Shown here: one piece after another, positions 38,781 to 47,271 of the stretch
How positions within the stretch are numbered: position 1 is the first letter of the stretch
Layout: every line of letters starts with the position of its first letter
Source of the DNA: Pseudomonas sp. NKUCC02_KPG
GTDB taxonomy: Bacteria; Pseudomonadota; Gammaproteobacteria; Pseudomonadales; Pseudomonadaceae
Length of the DNA: 64,000 nucleotides
Direction: 5' to 3'
Assembly (NCBI RefSeq): GCF_019345465.1
Contig: NZ_JAHKRC010000009.1
Location: 124,001-188,000, forward strand
Notes under the pieces: model-generated
Seen by the model: the letters and a program-made list of their open reading frames with translations, nothing else
Told to the model about the DNA's origin: nothing
The model's database searches: none
Made by a program: the position numbers and the translations under genes

Positions 38781-39532
38781 AACCTCTGAGCGATACCTAC
38801 GTTGAAGAAACCCGTCTGGGCTTCTGGTTTTTGCGCAGCCACACCTGGCAGCACCATGTGCTGCGGGTGGCCATCAATGACCTGCGCAGCCTGTTCAGTG
38901 AAGAACTGCCAAGCGCGCCGGTGATTCTCGATGCCGGCTGCGGCCAGGGAAAATCGTTCCAGTATCTGCATAAAACCTTCACCCCCACGCGTCTGGTTGG
39001 CCTGGATGCCGATCCGCTGAGCCTGCAATTGAGCGCAGAAGAAGCCCGGCGTCAGGGCATCGACATCGAACTGATCGGCAGCGACTGCGCCGAACTTGAC
39101 GTGCCGGATGCCAGTGTCGACATCCTGTTCTGCCACCAGACCTTCCACCATCTGGTGCAGCAGGACCGGGCACTGGCCGAGTTTTACCGGGTGCTCAAAC
39201 CGGGGGGGTACTTGCTGTTTGCCGAGTCCACCGAAGCCTACATCGACACCTGGGTGATCCGCTGGTTGTTCCGCCACCCCATGCATGTGCAGAAAAGCGC
39301 GGAGCAATACCTGGACATGATCCGTGATCAGGGTTTTGAATTCGGTCCGCAAAACGTCTCATACCCCTACCTGTGGTGGAGCCGCTCCAAGGATTTCGGC
39401 CTGCTGGAGCGCTTGGGCGTGCTCAAGCCAAAACCGGTAGGGCAACGGGAGGAAACCCTGGTCAACGTGGTGGCGCGCAAGCCCCAATCCCCTGTGGGAG
39501 CGGATTTACTCGCGACAGGATCGCTGCGGTGA
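38777..39532 (+). CDS. SAM-dependent methyltransferase of the aryl polyene cluster (ApeB-like)
   Basis: A 251-aa class I methyltransferase with the SAM-binding VILDAGCGQGKSFQYL (about 53-68), VGLDADP and LKPGGYLLFAES. It may methylate the aryl head or a hydroxyl of the polyene. ATG at 38777 follows GGAG and overlaps the previous gene. The last dozen residues (from about QSPVGADLL) are encoded by a REP doublet that starts at 39493, so the natural C-terminus has been replaced by repeat sequence. Confidence 0.86.
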   Translation: MKPLSDTYVEETRLGFWFLRSHTWQHHVLRVAINDLRSLFSEELPSAPVILDAGCGQGKSFQYLHKTFTPTRLVGLDADPLSLQLSAEEARRQGIDIELIGSDCAELDVPDASVDILFCHQTFHHLVQQDRALAEFYRVLKPGGYLLFAESTEAYIDTWVIRWLFRHPMHVQKSAEQYLDMIRDQGFEFGPQNVSYPYLWWSRSKDFGLLERLGVLKPKPVGQREETLVNVVARKPQSPVGADLLATGSLR

Positions 39533-39579
39533 ATCCGTTGAACCGAGTTGCCTGCATCGCGAGCAAGCCCGCTCCCACA
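39493..39579. repeat. REP doublet at the methyltransferase/lipoprotein junction
   Basis: Arms TGTGGGAGC (39493-39501) and GCTCCCACA (39571-39579) with the same right-hand core as the repeat at 19616-19702. It covers the 3' end of the methyltransferase gene and the gap to the next start at 39586, creating the only break over 20 bp between genes of this operon. Confidence 0.85.
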
Positions 39580-39585
39580 CGGATA

Positions 39586-40056
39586 ATGTTTGTGTGGTTG
39601 TTGATGTGCATGCTGCTCAGTAGCTGCACCAGCTTGCCGCTGCCCAGGCATACCCCAACCCTGGCCTTGCCCATGCAGTTGCATATCCAGCGTGAACACG
39701 CCGATGAGCGTCAGGACTGGTTACTGGTGATTCAGCAGGAAAATGCCGGGCTGCGCTGGTCGTTGATGGACCCGCTGGGCATTCCTCTGGCACGTCAATT
39801 GTTGCAGGACGGCACCTGGCACGCCGATGGTCTGTTGCCGCCCAATCCCGAAGCCCGCGAGCTGTTCGCGGCGTTATTGTTTGCACTGACGCCTGCGGCT
39901 GAATTGTCGGTTAATTATCCACAGGCAACCGCTGAACCTGATCGGCGCTTCATGGAACAGCGCTGGCAAGTGCAGTACCAGCAACCCTGGTTCTTTCGTA
40001 TCGATATGAAGGGCGATCTGCACTACCGGATCAGCCCGCTGGAGGCCGCCCCATGA
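39586..40056 (+). CDS. DUF3261 outer-membrane lipoprotein of the aryl polyene cluster
   Basis: A 156-aa predicted lipoprotein: signal MFVWLLMCMLLSSC with the lipobox LSSC (Cys14). The rest (DWLLVIQQENAGLRWSLMDPLGIPLARQLLQ) fits DUF3261, a family typical of aryl polyene operons and likely an acceptor in the outer membrane. ATG at 39586 lies 7 bp after a REP doublet and lacks a good ribosome site (only GGAT), so translation may be weakened. Upstream open frame is not coding. Confidence 0.83.
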   Translation: MFVWLLMCMLLSSCTSLPLPRHTPTLALPMQLHIQREHADERQDWLLVIQQENAGLRWSLMDPLGIPLARQLLQDGTWHADGLLPPNPEARELFAALLFALTPAAELSVNYPQATAEPDRRFMEQRWQVQYQQPWFFRIDMKGDLHYRISPLEAAP

Positions 40057-41240
40057 CTGCTTACCTCAATGCCCTGGGCGTGGTCTGTTCGCTGGGTCGC
40101 GGCACCGATGAAGTCGCGGGCAAGCTGTTTGCCGGTGACTGCTCCGGCATGCAGCGTCAAAGCGGCTGGGTGCCCGAGCGCTCAATCACCCTCGGCGCGG
40201 TCAGTGGCGAGCTGCCTGCAATTGCGGCTGAACTCAGCCCGCAATGCAGTCGCAACAATCAGTTGCTGCTCGACGCTGCGTTGCAGATCAAAGACGACAT
40301 CGAACAGGCGATCCAGACGTTCGGCCGCGAGCGCATTGCCGTTGTGCTGGGCACCAGCACCTCGGGCATCGATGAAGCCAGCCGTGGCATTGCCCACTAC
40401 TTGCAACATCAACAGTTCCCCGGCGATTACGACTATCAGCAGCAAGAGCTGAGCGCACCGGCCACGTTTCTGGCCGACTGGCTGAACATCAACGGGCCGA
40501 CCTATGTAATTTCTACCGCCTGCACCTCCAGCGCCCGCGCCCTGATGAGTGCCCAGCGACTGCTGGACATGAACCTGTGCGACGTGGTGCTGTGCGGCGG
40601 TGTCGACACGCTGTGCAAACTCACGCTCAATGGCTTTTCATCGCTGGAAGCCGTGTCGGATGAACGCTGCAACCCCTTTTCGGTGAACCGTCACGGCATC
40701 AATATCGGGGAGGCGGCGGTGCTGTTTGTGATGAGCAAGCAACCCGCGGGCACTCACTCCATCGCCCTGCTCGGCGCGGGCGCCAGCAGTGATGCGCATC
40801 ATATTTCCGCCCCTGAACCCTCCGGGCGCGGCGCAGCTCAAGCCATGCACAAGGCCCTGGGTCGTGCGGGTTTGCAGCCCGCGCACATCGGCTATCTGAA
40901 CCTGCATGGCACCGCCACCCTGCACAACGACGCGATGGAAAGCCACGCCGTGACACAGGTCTTCCCCCAAGGCGTGCCGTGCTCTTCGACCAAACCCATG
41001 ACCGGCCACACCCTGGGTGCGGCAGGGGCACTGGAGGCCGCCTTTTGCTGGCTGAGCCTGACCCACGGCGATGCCCTGCCCCCGCACGTCTGGGACGGTC
41101 AACCCGACCCGGTGCTGCCTGCGCTGAACTGGGTAACGCCCGGCCAGACCCTGGCACCGGCGCCACAACGCTGCCTGATGAGCAACTCGTTTGCCTTCGG
41201 CGGCAATAACGTCAGCCTTATTATCGGAGACGCCCCATGA
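40053..41240 (+). CDS. apeO: Beta-ketoacyl-carrier synthase of the aryl polyene cluster (ApeO-like)
   Basis: A 395-aa ketosynthase of the thiolase fold, condensing malonyl units onto the aryl starter. The catalytic triad is intact: Cys157 in STACTSSARAL, His in LHGTATLHNDAMES, and His in KPMTGHTLGAAGALEA. By family knowledge it forms a heterodimer with the Cys-less chain-length factor at 25568. Start ATG at 40053 overlaps the lipoprotein stop by 4 bp. No enoyl reductase is present in the cluster, as expected for a polyene. Confidence 0.92.
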   Translation: MTAYLNALGVVCSLGRGTDEVAGKLFAGDCSGMQRQSGWVPERSITLGAVSGELPAIAAELSPQCSRNNQLLLDAALQIKDDIEQAIQTFGRERIAVVLGTSTSGIDEASRGIAHYLQHQQFPGDYDYQQQELSAPATFLADWLNINGPTYVISTACTSSARALMSAQRLLDMNLCDVVLCGGVDTLCKLTLNGFSSLEAVSDERCNPFSVNRHGINIGEAAVLFVMSKQPAGTHSIALLGAGASSDAHHISAPEPSGRGAAQAMHKALGRAGLQPAHIGYLNLHGTATLHNDAMESHAVTQVFPQGVPCSSTKPMTGHTLGAAGALEAAFCWLSLTHGDALPPHVWDGQPDPVLPALNWVTPGQTLAPAPQRCLMSNSFAFGGNNVSLIIGDAP

Positions 41241-41704
41241 TTGATTGGCCGCTCGCCGAACTGCTGCCCCACGCTGGCGACATGATCCTCATCGATCAGG
41301 TGCTGGCGTTTGATGAAGAGCAGATTCAAACCTGTCTCACCGTGAACGCAGGCGGTTTGTTCAACCGCGAAGACGGCAGCCTGCCCGCGTGGGTGGGCGT
41401 TGAGCTGATGGCGCAAAGCGTCGCTGCCTACGCCGGTTGCCACGCCCGCCTGCAAGGCCGTCCCGTGGCGCTGGGCTTTTTGCTCGGCACCCGCAAATTT
41501 GAATGCAACGTCGAACACTTTCCCCTCGGTGCCCAACTGCACATCCACGCGCTGCGCTCGCTGGAAGACGACAACGGCATGGGCGTGTTCGAGTGTCACC
41601 TCACCGGCCCCGGCATCCGTGCCAGCGCCCGCCTGAACGTGTTCCGTCCGCCCCAGGCTGAAAACTACCTTGTTCAAGCATCCCAGGAGACCCGCCATGA
41701 CTGA
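41237..41704 (+). CDS. apeP: 3-hydroxyacyl-carrier dehydratase (ApeP-like)
   Basis: A 155-aa FabA/FabZ-type hot-dog dehydratase with catalytic His12 (LLPHAGDMILID) and acidic Glu56 (AWVGVELMAQSVAAYAG). It introduces the double bonds of the polyene, by family knowledge together with the ApeI-like dehydratase, which here is the C-terminal half of the ligase fusion. Start and stop overlap neighbours by 4 and 8 bp. Confidence 0.9.
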   Translation: MIDWPLAELLPHAGDMILIDQVLAFDEEQIQTCLTVNAGGLFNREDGSLPAWVGVELMAQSVAAYAGCHARLQGRPVALGFLLGTRKFECNVEHFPLGAQLHIHALRSLEDDNGMGVFECHLTGPGIRASARLNVFRPPQAENYLVQASQETRHD

Positions 41705-42425
41705 GTCCATTTTGGTCACAGGCTCCAGCCGTGGCATCGGCCGCGCCATTGCCCTGCGTCTGGCCCAAGCCGGTTTTGACCTGGTGCTGCATTGCCGCAG
41801 TGGCCGCAGTGAAGCCGACGCCGTCATGGCTGAAGTCCAGGCATTGGGCCGCAGCGCACGGGTGCTGCAATTCGACGTGTCGGATCGCGCCCAATGCAAA
41901 GCCATGCTCGAAGCCGATGTTGAAACCCACGGTGCCTATTACGGCGTCGTGCTCAACGCCGGGCTGACCCGCGACGGGGCGTTCCCGGCCCTGAGCGAAG
42001 ACGATTGGGACGTCGTGATGCGCACCAACCTCGACGGTTTCTACAACGTGCTGCACCCGGTCATGATGCCCATGATCCGTCGCCGTGCTGCCGGACGCAT
42101 CGTCTGCATCACTTCGGTATCGGGCCTGATCGGCAATCGCGGCCAGGTCAACTACAGCGCCTCCAAGGCGGGCTTGATCGGCGCCGCCAAGGCCCTGGCC
42201 ATCGAACTGGGCAAACGCAAAATCACCGTCAACTGCGTTGCGCCGGGGTTGATCGACACCGCCATGCTCGACGAAAACGTACCGGTAGAAGACCTGATGA
42301 AAATGATCCCCGCCCAACGCATGGGCACCCCGGAAGAAGTCGCCGGGGCGGTTAACTTTTTGATGTCGGCCGAAGCGGGTTACATCACCCGTCAGGTGCT
42401 GGCCGTCAATGGAGGCTTGTGCTGA
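41697..42425 (+). CDS. apeQ: 3-ketoacyl-carrier reductase (FabG-like, ApeQ-like)
   Basis: A 242-aa short-chain dehydrogenase reducing 3-keto to 3-hydroxy intermediates with NADPH. Motifs: TGSSRGIGRAI cofactor loop (8-18), ITSVSGLIGNRGQVNYSASKAGL with catalytic Tyr153 and Lys157. ATG at 41697 follows AGGAG by 8 bp; the longer frame start at 41670 is inside the dehydratase. It ends by TGATG overlap with the next gene. Confidence 0.92.
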   Translation: MTESILVTGSSRGIGRAIALRLAQAGFDLVLHCRSGRSEADAVMAEVQALGRSARVLQFDVSDRAQCKAMLEADVETHGAYYGVVLNAGLTRDGAFPALSEDDWDVVMRTNLDGFYNVLHPVMMPMIRRRAAGRIVCITSVSGLIGNRGQVNYSASKAGLIGAAKALAIELGKRKITVNCVAPGLIDTAMLDENVPVEDLMKMIPAQRMGTPEEVAGAVNFLMSAEAGYITRQVLAVNGGLC

Positions 42426-43651
42426 TGAAGCGCGTTGTCGTCACCGGCATGGCCGGTATCACCTCCCTGGGCAGTGACTGGGCCAGCATCGAAGCCAACT
42501 GTGTGGCCGGGCGCAGTGGCATTCGGCGCATGGACGAGTGGGACCGTTTCACCGAACTCAACACGCGGCTGGCCGGGCCGATTGATGACTTTGCGGTGCC
42601 CGCGCACTGGACCCGCAAACAATTGCGCAGCATGGGCCGCGTCTCGCGCCTGGCCGTTGGCGCAGCGGAGATGGCGTTGCAGGATGCCGGCTTGCTGGGC
42701 AACCCGATCATTCGTGACGGGCGCATGGGCGTGGCCTGCGGCTCGTCCACCGGCAGCACCGATGAGATCAAGGCATTCGGCAATATGCTGCTCAACTCCG
42801 TGGCGGACGGCCTCAATGCCAACAGCTACGTGCGCATGATGCCGCACACCACGGCGGCCAATATCAGCATCTTCTTTGGCCTGACCGGGCGCCTGATCCC
42901 CACTTCCAGCGCGTGCACCAGCGGCAGCCAGGGCATCGGTTACGCCTACGAGGCCATCAAGTTCGGTCGCCTGCCCCTGATGCTCGCCGGCGGTGCAGAA
43001 GAACTGTGCCCCACCGAAGCCATGGTATTTGACGCCCTCTACGCCACCAGCCTGAAAAACGACGCGCCGCACACCAGCCCGCGTCCCTATGACAAGGGCC
43101 GTGACGGCCTGGTCATCGGCGAAGGCGGCGGCATGCTGGTGCTTGAAGAGCTGGAACACGCACTGGCCCGTGGCGCGCATATCCATGCTGAAATCGTCGG
43201 ATTTGGCAGCAACGCCGACGGGCAGCACACCACCCGCCCGGAAGTCAGCACCATGCGCCGGGCGATGGAGCTGGCACTGGAAGACGCGGGCATTGGCGCG
43301 CAGGCCATCGGCTACGTAAACGGCCACGGCACCGCCACCGAGCAAGGCGATATTGCCGAGACCCTGGCCACCCGCGAGCTGTTCGGCACACACATGCCCA
43401 TCAGCTCCCAGAAAAGCTATCTGGGCCACACCCTGGGCGCCTGTGGCGCGCTGGAATCGTGGTTCAGCATCGAAATGATGAACAGCGACCGCTACCTGCC
43501 CACGCTCAACCTGGATGAAGTCGATCCCCGTTGCGGCGAACTGGACTACCTGCGCGACGAATTGCGCGTCATGCACAACGATTACGTGATGAACAACAAC
43601 TTTGCCTTTGGCGGGGTCAACACCTCGTTGATCTTCCGTCGCTGGGTTTAA
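42425..43651 (+). CDS. apeR: Beta-ketoacyl-carrier synthase II type (FabF-like, ApeR-like)
   Basis: A 408-aa second active ketosynthase: Cys164 in SSACTSGSQGIGYAY, His in NGHGTATEQGD, His in KSYLGHTLGACGALES. Family work suggests it acts as a homodimer complementary to the ApeO-ApeC pair, perhaps in early rounds. ATG at 42425 follows GGAGG by 9 bp and overlaps the reductase stop by one base; a GTG at 42419 is possible. A 19-bp gap leads to the last gene. Confidence 0.92.
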   Translation: MKRVVVTGMAGITSLGSDWASIEANCVAGRSGIRRMDEWDRFTELNTRLAGPIDDFAVPAHWTRKQLRSMGRVSRLAVGAAEMALQDAGLLGNPIIRDGRMGVACGSSTGSTDEIKAFGNMLLNSVADGLNANSYVRMMPHTTAANISIFFGLTGRLIPTSSACTSGSQGIGYAYEAIKFGRLPLMLAGGAEELCPTEAMVFDALYATSLKNDAPHTSPRPYDKGRDGLVIGEGGGMLVLEELEHALARGAHIHAEIVGFGSNADGQHTTRPEVSTMRRAMELALEDAGIGAQAIGYVNGHGTATEQGDIAETLATRELFGTHMPISSQKSYLGHTLGACGALESWFSIEMMNSDRYLPTLNLDEVDPRCGELDYLRDELRVMHNDYVMNNNFAFGGVNTSLIFRRWV

Positions 43652-43670
43652 CACCTCTGGAGCCAATGGA

Positions 43671-44111
43671 ATGCCTTACTTGCTGCGTATTACCCTGATA
43701 GCCCTTGCCCTGCTGGGCACCGTGTCCTGCACCAGCAAACCCATTCAGAACCCGGACCGCACCTTGCATGCCTCGATCCACAGCGACCGTGCGCAAATGC
43801 AGCAAGCCATCGTCAAAGCCCTGGTCGGGCGTGGCTGGACGGTGCAAAAAATCACCCCCCAGCAGGTGCAGGCGCAGATCACCGTGCGCGAGCAATACCA
43901 CGCTGAAATCGACATTCCGTACAGCGCCGACCATTACCGTATCCAGTACCGCGACAGCAGCGGTCTGGACTACAAGGACGGCAAGATCCACAAGAACTAC
44001 ATCCGCTGGGTGCGCCTGCTGGACCGCGATATCGTGCGCGACCTCAAGGACAACCAGAATGAACGCACGGCCAAACAGCTGTCTGAAGCGGCGCTGGTAA
44101 AACCGTTGTAA
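43671..44111 (+). CDS. Predicted lipoprotein, last gene of the aryl polyene operon
   Basis: A 146-aa protein with signal peptide MPYLLRITLIALALLGTVSC and a lipobox ending at Cys20. The mature part has repeated charged stretches (VGRGWTVQKITPQQVQAQITV, then DYKDGKIHKNYIRWVRLLDRDI) and resembles small lipoproteins seen at the ends of aryl polyene clusters. Its role is unknown, possibly polyene reception in the envelope. A hairpin terminator follows. Confidence 0.8.
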   Translation: MPYLLRITLIALALLGTVSCTSKPIQNPDRTLHASIHSDRAQMQQAIVKALVGRGWTVQKITPQQVQAQITVREQYHAEIDIPYSADHYRIQYRDSSGLDYKDGKIHKNYIRWVRLLDRDIVRDLKDNQNERTAKQLSEAALVKPL

Positions 44112-44121
44112 GCCTCAGAAA

Positions 44122-44152
44122 TGACAAAGGCGCCTTTCGGCGCCTTGTTTAC
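44122..44152 (+). terminator. Terminator of the aryl polyene operon
   Basis: AAGGCGCC and GGCGCCTT pair around a TTTC loop (within 44122-44152), 11 bp after the last stop. The tail is TGTTTACAAAC, only moderately T-rich, so termination strength is uncertain. Confidence 0.7.
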
Positions 44153-44167
44153 AAACAAACTGGTTTG

Positions 44168-44374
44168 TCATCGCACTGCATCTGTCCGGCTCTGGGATGG
44201 CTGGTTATCCAGGGTCTTCAGAGTCTCACGTGCCTCGGCAACCCTGACCATGGCTTTGGCAATGAAGGCAGGATCATCACCCGCTTCATCCCTGCAGGCT
44301 TCAAGATAGTGCCCAATATCTTCTTCCGTTTTAAGGAATTCGGTACTGTCCCAACGAGTGAAATGCTCAGTCAC
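44168..44374 (-). CDS. Shortened addiction-module antitoxin lacking its HTH
   Basis: A 68-aa protein whose first 45 residues (RWDSTEFLKTEEDIGHYLEACRDEAGDDPAFIAKAM) match the N-terminus of the small antidote family (TIGR02684 type, HigA-like). The usual C-terminal helix-turn-helix (typically to about 95-100 aa) is missing; instead it ends ETLKTLDNQPSQSRTDAVR. It overlaps the toxin gene by 4 bp. It could still bind the toxin but not DNA. No downstream remnant of the HTH was found in other frames. Confidence 0.75.
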   Translation of the reverse strand: MTEHFTRWDSTEFLKTEEDIGHYLEACRDEAGDDPAFIAKAMVRVAEARETLKTLDNQPSQSRTDAVR

Positions 44375-44682
44375 AAGTCTTTCTCCTTCCAGGTTTTGGC
44401 AATCAACCGCGCTTGTTTGATATCACGGGTTTGACTGCTTTTATCCCCAGCACACAATAAAACGATCCATTGATGGCCATGCTGCATGAAGTACAGCCTG
44501 TAACCGGGGCCGTAATTGATTCGAACTTCATTCAGCCCTGCCCTGATCGACTTGGTATCACCAAAATGACCTTCTGCCATCCGATCAATTCTGACCAAAA
44601 TACGCGCACGGGCTCGACTGTCAGGCAAGCCTGAAAGCCAACGCGAAAATGTTGAACTGCGAGTGATTTCAATCATCCGCAA
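44371..44682 (-). CDS. RelE/ParE-superfamily toxin (addiction-module killer, HigB-like)
   Basis: A 103-aa toxin of the phage-derived Gp49/TIGR02683 type: FSRWLSGLPDSRARARILVRIDRM, GHFGDTKSIRAGLNEVRINYGPGYRLYF and IVLLCAGDKSSQTRDI are the family hallmarks. It is expected to cleave mRNA on the ribosome. Toxin precedes antitoxin, as usual for this family. It lies just after the aryl polyene operon, in convergent orientation. Confidence 0.88.
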   Translation of the reverse strand: MRMIEITRSSTFSRWLSGLPDSRARARILVRIDRMAEGHFGDTKSIRAGLNEVRINYGPGYRLYFMQHGHQWIVLLCAGDKSSQTRDIKQARLIAKTWKEKDL

Positions 44683-44794
44683 AAGGTAAGCCCAAGGCTA
44701 CACCCGCAGAATCAGGCGATTACACTCCCTTCCGTCAGAAAATCCAGTTTGTTTAATAAGCCATTAGTGACCTTGCGCGAGAGCGACCCCTCGG

Positions 44795-44935
44795 TTTATC
44801 TGGCAAATCGCGGGCGCCGGTTTTGCGACCGCTTCGCGATCGGACGCAGCCTCGTTCTACTCGTCAGCGGCTACAACGCGGGGTTGGCAACAAAATCTGT
44901 AGCCGCTGACGAGCTGTGCGAGGCTGCGCAGCAGT
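44795..44935. repeat. REP cluster between toxin and LysR genes
   Basis: Inverted 16-bp arms CTCGTCAGCGGCTACA (44860-44875) and its exact complement at 44898-44913, flanked by degenerate REP-like GC-rich stretches. The core is that of 6435-6540. Together with flanking bases this fills the 287-bp gap 44683-44969, where I see no gene. Confidence 0.75.
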
Positions 44936-44969
44936 CGTAAAGTCAGCGCCCACAAAAAACCTGGCAGCC

Positions 44970-45869
44970 CTAAACCCTGGCCACCGTTTTACGGGTCAGT
45001 AAATCCGCGAACGCATTCGCCATCGGTGAGTTGCTGCCCTTGCGCTGCACCAGCCACACCGCCGTATTGGCATCCGGATCAAGCAGCGGCCGATAGACCA
45101 CGCCCTTGATGCGCATATGCTGGAACGACGCCGGCAACACCGACACCCCCAGCCCCGCCGACACCAGCCCGATGATGGTCATGGCTTCACCCGCTTCCTG
45201 TGAAAAGTGCGGGCTGAAACCCGCCTGGCGCGCCAGGCTCAATAACTGCGCATACAAACCGCTGCCATAACTGCGCGGGAAGAACACAAAAGGCTCATCC
45301 GCCAACGCCGCCAACTGCAAGCCATGGTCACTGCCTTCAGCCAAGGGGTGATCGGCGCGGATCACCGCCACCAGCGGCTCACGAAACAACTCCACGGCAC
45401 TTAACGACTCTGGCAACGCCAGCGGACGCATGATGCCGACTTCAATGGTCTCATCCACCAACCCCTCGGCCACCTCACGGCTGCTCATTTCCTTGAGGTT
45501 CAGGTGCACCGCCGGGAATGCCTGGCGGAACGCAAAAATGGCCTGGGGAATGCTGGAATTGAACGGTGCCGAGGAGGTAAAGCCGATCTTCAATTCGCCC
45601 AGTTCACCCAGCTGCGCGCGACGGGCCACATCGGCCGCCTTGTCGACCTGGGCCAGCACCAGTCGCGCCTCTTCCAGAAACAATCGCCCGGCTTCACTGA
45701 GCTCAACCCGACGGTTGGTGCGATCAAACAAACGCGCCCCCAGTTCCTGCTCCAGCGCCTGTATTTGCTGGCTCAGGGGCGGTTGCGAGATACCCAGCAA
45801 CTGCGCCGCCCGACCGAAGTGCAGCTCTTCGGCGACGGCGATGAAGTAGCGCAAATGGCGCAATTCCAT
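44970..45869 (-). CDS. LysR-family transcriptional regulator
   Basis: A 299-aa regulator with the N-terminal winged HTH (residues 1-60: MELRHLRYFIAVAEELHFGRAAQLLGISQPPLSQQI pattern) and a LysR substrate-binding domain (about 90-290). It is divergent from the MFS gene at 45989 with a 119-bp gap, the usual arrangement in which the regulator controls its neighbour and itself. The inducer is unknown. Its place matches a LysR/MFS pair I recall in P. aeruginosa (PA5029/PA5030). Confidence 0.92.
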   Translation of the reverse strand: MELRHLRYFIAVAEELHFGRAAQLLGISQPPLSQQIQALEQELGARLFDRTNRRVELSEAGRLFLEEARLVLAQVDKAADVARRAQLGELGELKIGFTSSAPFNSSIPQAIFAFRQAFPAVHLNLKEMSSREVAEGLVDETIEVGIMRPLALPESLSAVELFREPLVAVIRADHPLAEGSDHGLQLAALADEPFVFFPRSYGSGLYAQLLSLARQAGFSPHFSQEAGEAMTIIGLVSAGLGVSVLPASFQHMRIKGVVYRPLLDPDANTAVWLVQRKGSNSPMANAFADLLTRKTVARV

Positions 45870-45917
45870 ACAAGCTCCATTGAGTCGTTAAACCTATCAA
45901 ACATGTCGAACAATATA

Positions 45918-45945
45918 TTGGAAAGAATCGTTAGCTGCCTATATT
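45918..45945 (+). promoter_or_regulatory. Candidate promoter of the MFS gene in the LysR/MFS gap
   Basis: TTGGAA (45918-45923) and TATATT (45940-45945), 16-bp spacing, about 43 bp before the MFS start. The gap is AT-rich, in contrast to the genes, and likely holds the LysR-binding site as well. Confidence 0.4.
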
Positions 45946-45988
45946 CTTTCGTCATTGCCGCTCGGCTTTACCGCAATTTGAGGTCCCC

Positions 45989-47269
45989 GTGAAAACTGCT
46001 GCTGCACCGCTCGCCCACGAAATCCCGCCGTCCGCGCTGGATGATGTTGTCTCCCAACTCAATGATGTGTTTATCGAGAAAGGCACGCCGATGTTTATGC
46101 GCACGGTGCTGGCGCTGTTCTCGGGGGGCTTTGCGACTTTTGCGCTGCTGTATTGCGTGCAACCGATGATGCCGGTGCTGTCCCATGAATACGGGATCAA
46201 TGCGGCACAAAGCAGTCTGATCCTGTCGGTCGCCACGGCGATGCTGGCCATTGGTCTGCTGATTACCGGGCCTATTTCCGACGCCTTTGGGCGCAAACCG
46301 GTGATGGTATTTGCACTGTTTTCTGCCGCAGCCTTTACATTGCTCAGCGCCATGATGCCGACCTGGGAAGGCGTGCTGATCACCCGGGCGCTGGTGGGTT
46401 TGTCGCTCAGCGGTCTGGCAGCCGTGGCGATGACTTACTTGAGTGAAGAAATTCACCCCCAGCACATCGGTTTGGCCATGGGTTTGTACATTGGCGGTAA
46501 CGCCATTGGCGGGATGAGCGGGCGGTTGATCAGTGGCGTGTTGATCGACTTTGTGAGCTGGCACACCGCGATGCTGGTCATCGGCGGCCTGGCCCTGGCC
46601 GCCGCGATGATCTTTGTGAAGATCCTGCCCGAGTCGCGCAACTTCCGCCCCCGTGCCATGAACCCGCGCAGCCTGCTGGACGGGTTCACCATGCACTTTC
46701 GGGATGCGGGCCTGCCGTGGCTGTTTCTCGAAGCCTTCTTGCTGATGGGCAGCTTTGTGACGTTGTTCAACTACATCGGCTATCGCCTGCTGGCTGACCC
46801 TTACAACATGAATCAGGCGCTGGTGGGTTTGCTGTCCATCGTCTATCTGTCGGGCATCTACAGCTCGGCGCAAATTGGCGCGCTGGCCGACAAGCAGGGC
46901 CGCCGCCGTGTGCTCTGGGCCGTGATTGTGCTGATGCTGGCCGGGATCGCACTGACCCTGCTCGAACCCATCGCGTTTGTGATTATCGGCATGCTGATGT
47001 TCACGTTCGGCTTTTTCGGTGCGCATTCGGTGGCCAGCAGCTGGATCGGCCGCCGGGCCATCAAGGCCAAGGGGCAGGCATCGTCGCTGTACCTGTTCAG
47101 CTATTACGCCGGGTCGAGCGTCGCCGGGACCCTGGGTGGCGTGTTCTGGCATCTCGCAGGCTGGAACGGTATTGGCGCGTTTATCGTCGGCATGTTGCTG
47201 ATTGCGCTGCTGGTGTCGCTGCATCTGGCCCGATTGCCGGTGCTGCCGGGCAATACCCGCCTCCTGTAG
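45989..47269 (+). CDS. MFS transporter of the YnfM type
   Basis: A 426-aa inner-membrane exporter of the major facilitator superfamily with 12 predicted helices. Signature loops: GLLITGPISDAFGRKPVM (helix 2-3) and IGALADKQGRRRVL (helix 8-9). It has a 35-residue cytoplasmic N-terminal extension. Start is GTG at 45989, with GAGG 5 bp upstream. Divergent from the LysR gene that probably regulates it. Substrate unknown. Confidence 0.9.
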   Translation: MKTAAAPLAHEIPPSALDDVVSQLNDVFIEKGTPMFMRTVLALFSGGFATFALLYCVQPMMPVLSHEYGINAAQSSLILSVATAMLAIGLLITGPISDAFGRKPVMVFALFSAAAFTLLSAMMPTWEGVLITRALVGLSLSGLAAVAMTYLSEEIHPQHIGLAMGLYIGGNAIGGMSGRLISGVLIDFVSWHTAMLVIGGLALAAAMIFVKILPESRNFRPRAMNPRSLLDGFTMHFRDAGLPWLFLEAFLLMGSFVTLFNYIGYRLLADPYNMNQALVGLLSIVYLSGIYSSAQIGALADKQGRRRVLWAVIVLMLAGIALTLLEPIAFVIIGMLMFTFGFFGAHSVASSWIGRRAIKAKGQASSLYLFSYYAGSSVAGTLGGVFWHLAGWNGIGAFIVGMLLIALLVSLHLARLPVLPGNTRLL

Positions 47270-47271
47270 CG

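Noticed and set aside
39373..39585. Upstream extension of the DUF3261 lipoprotein
   Set aside because: Overlaps the methyltransferase gene and the REP element; the lipoprotein signal starts at 39586.
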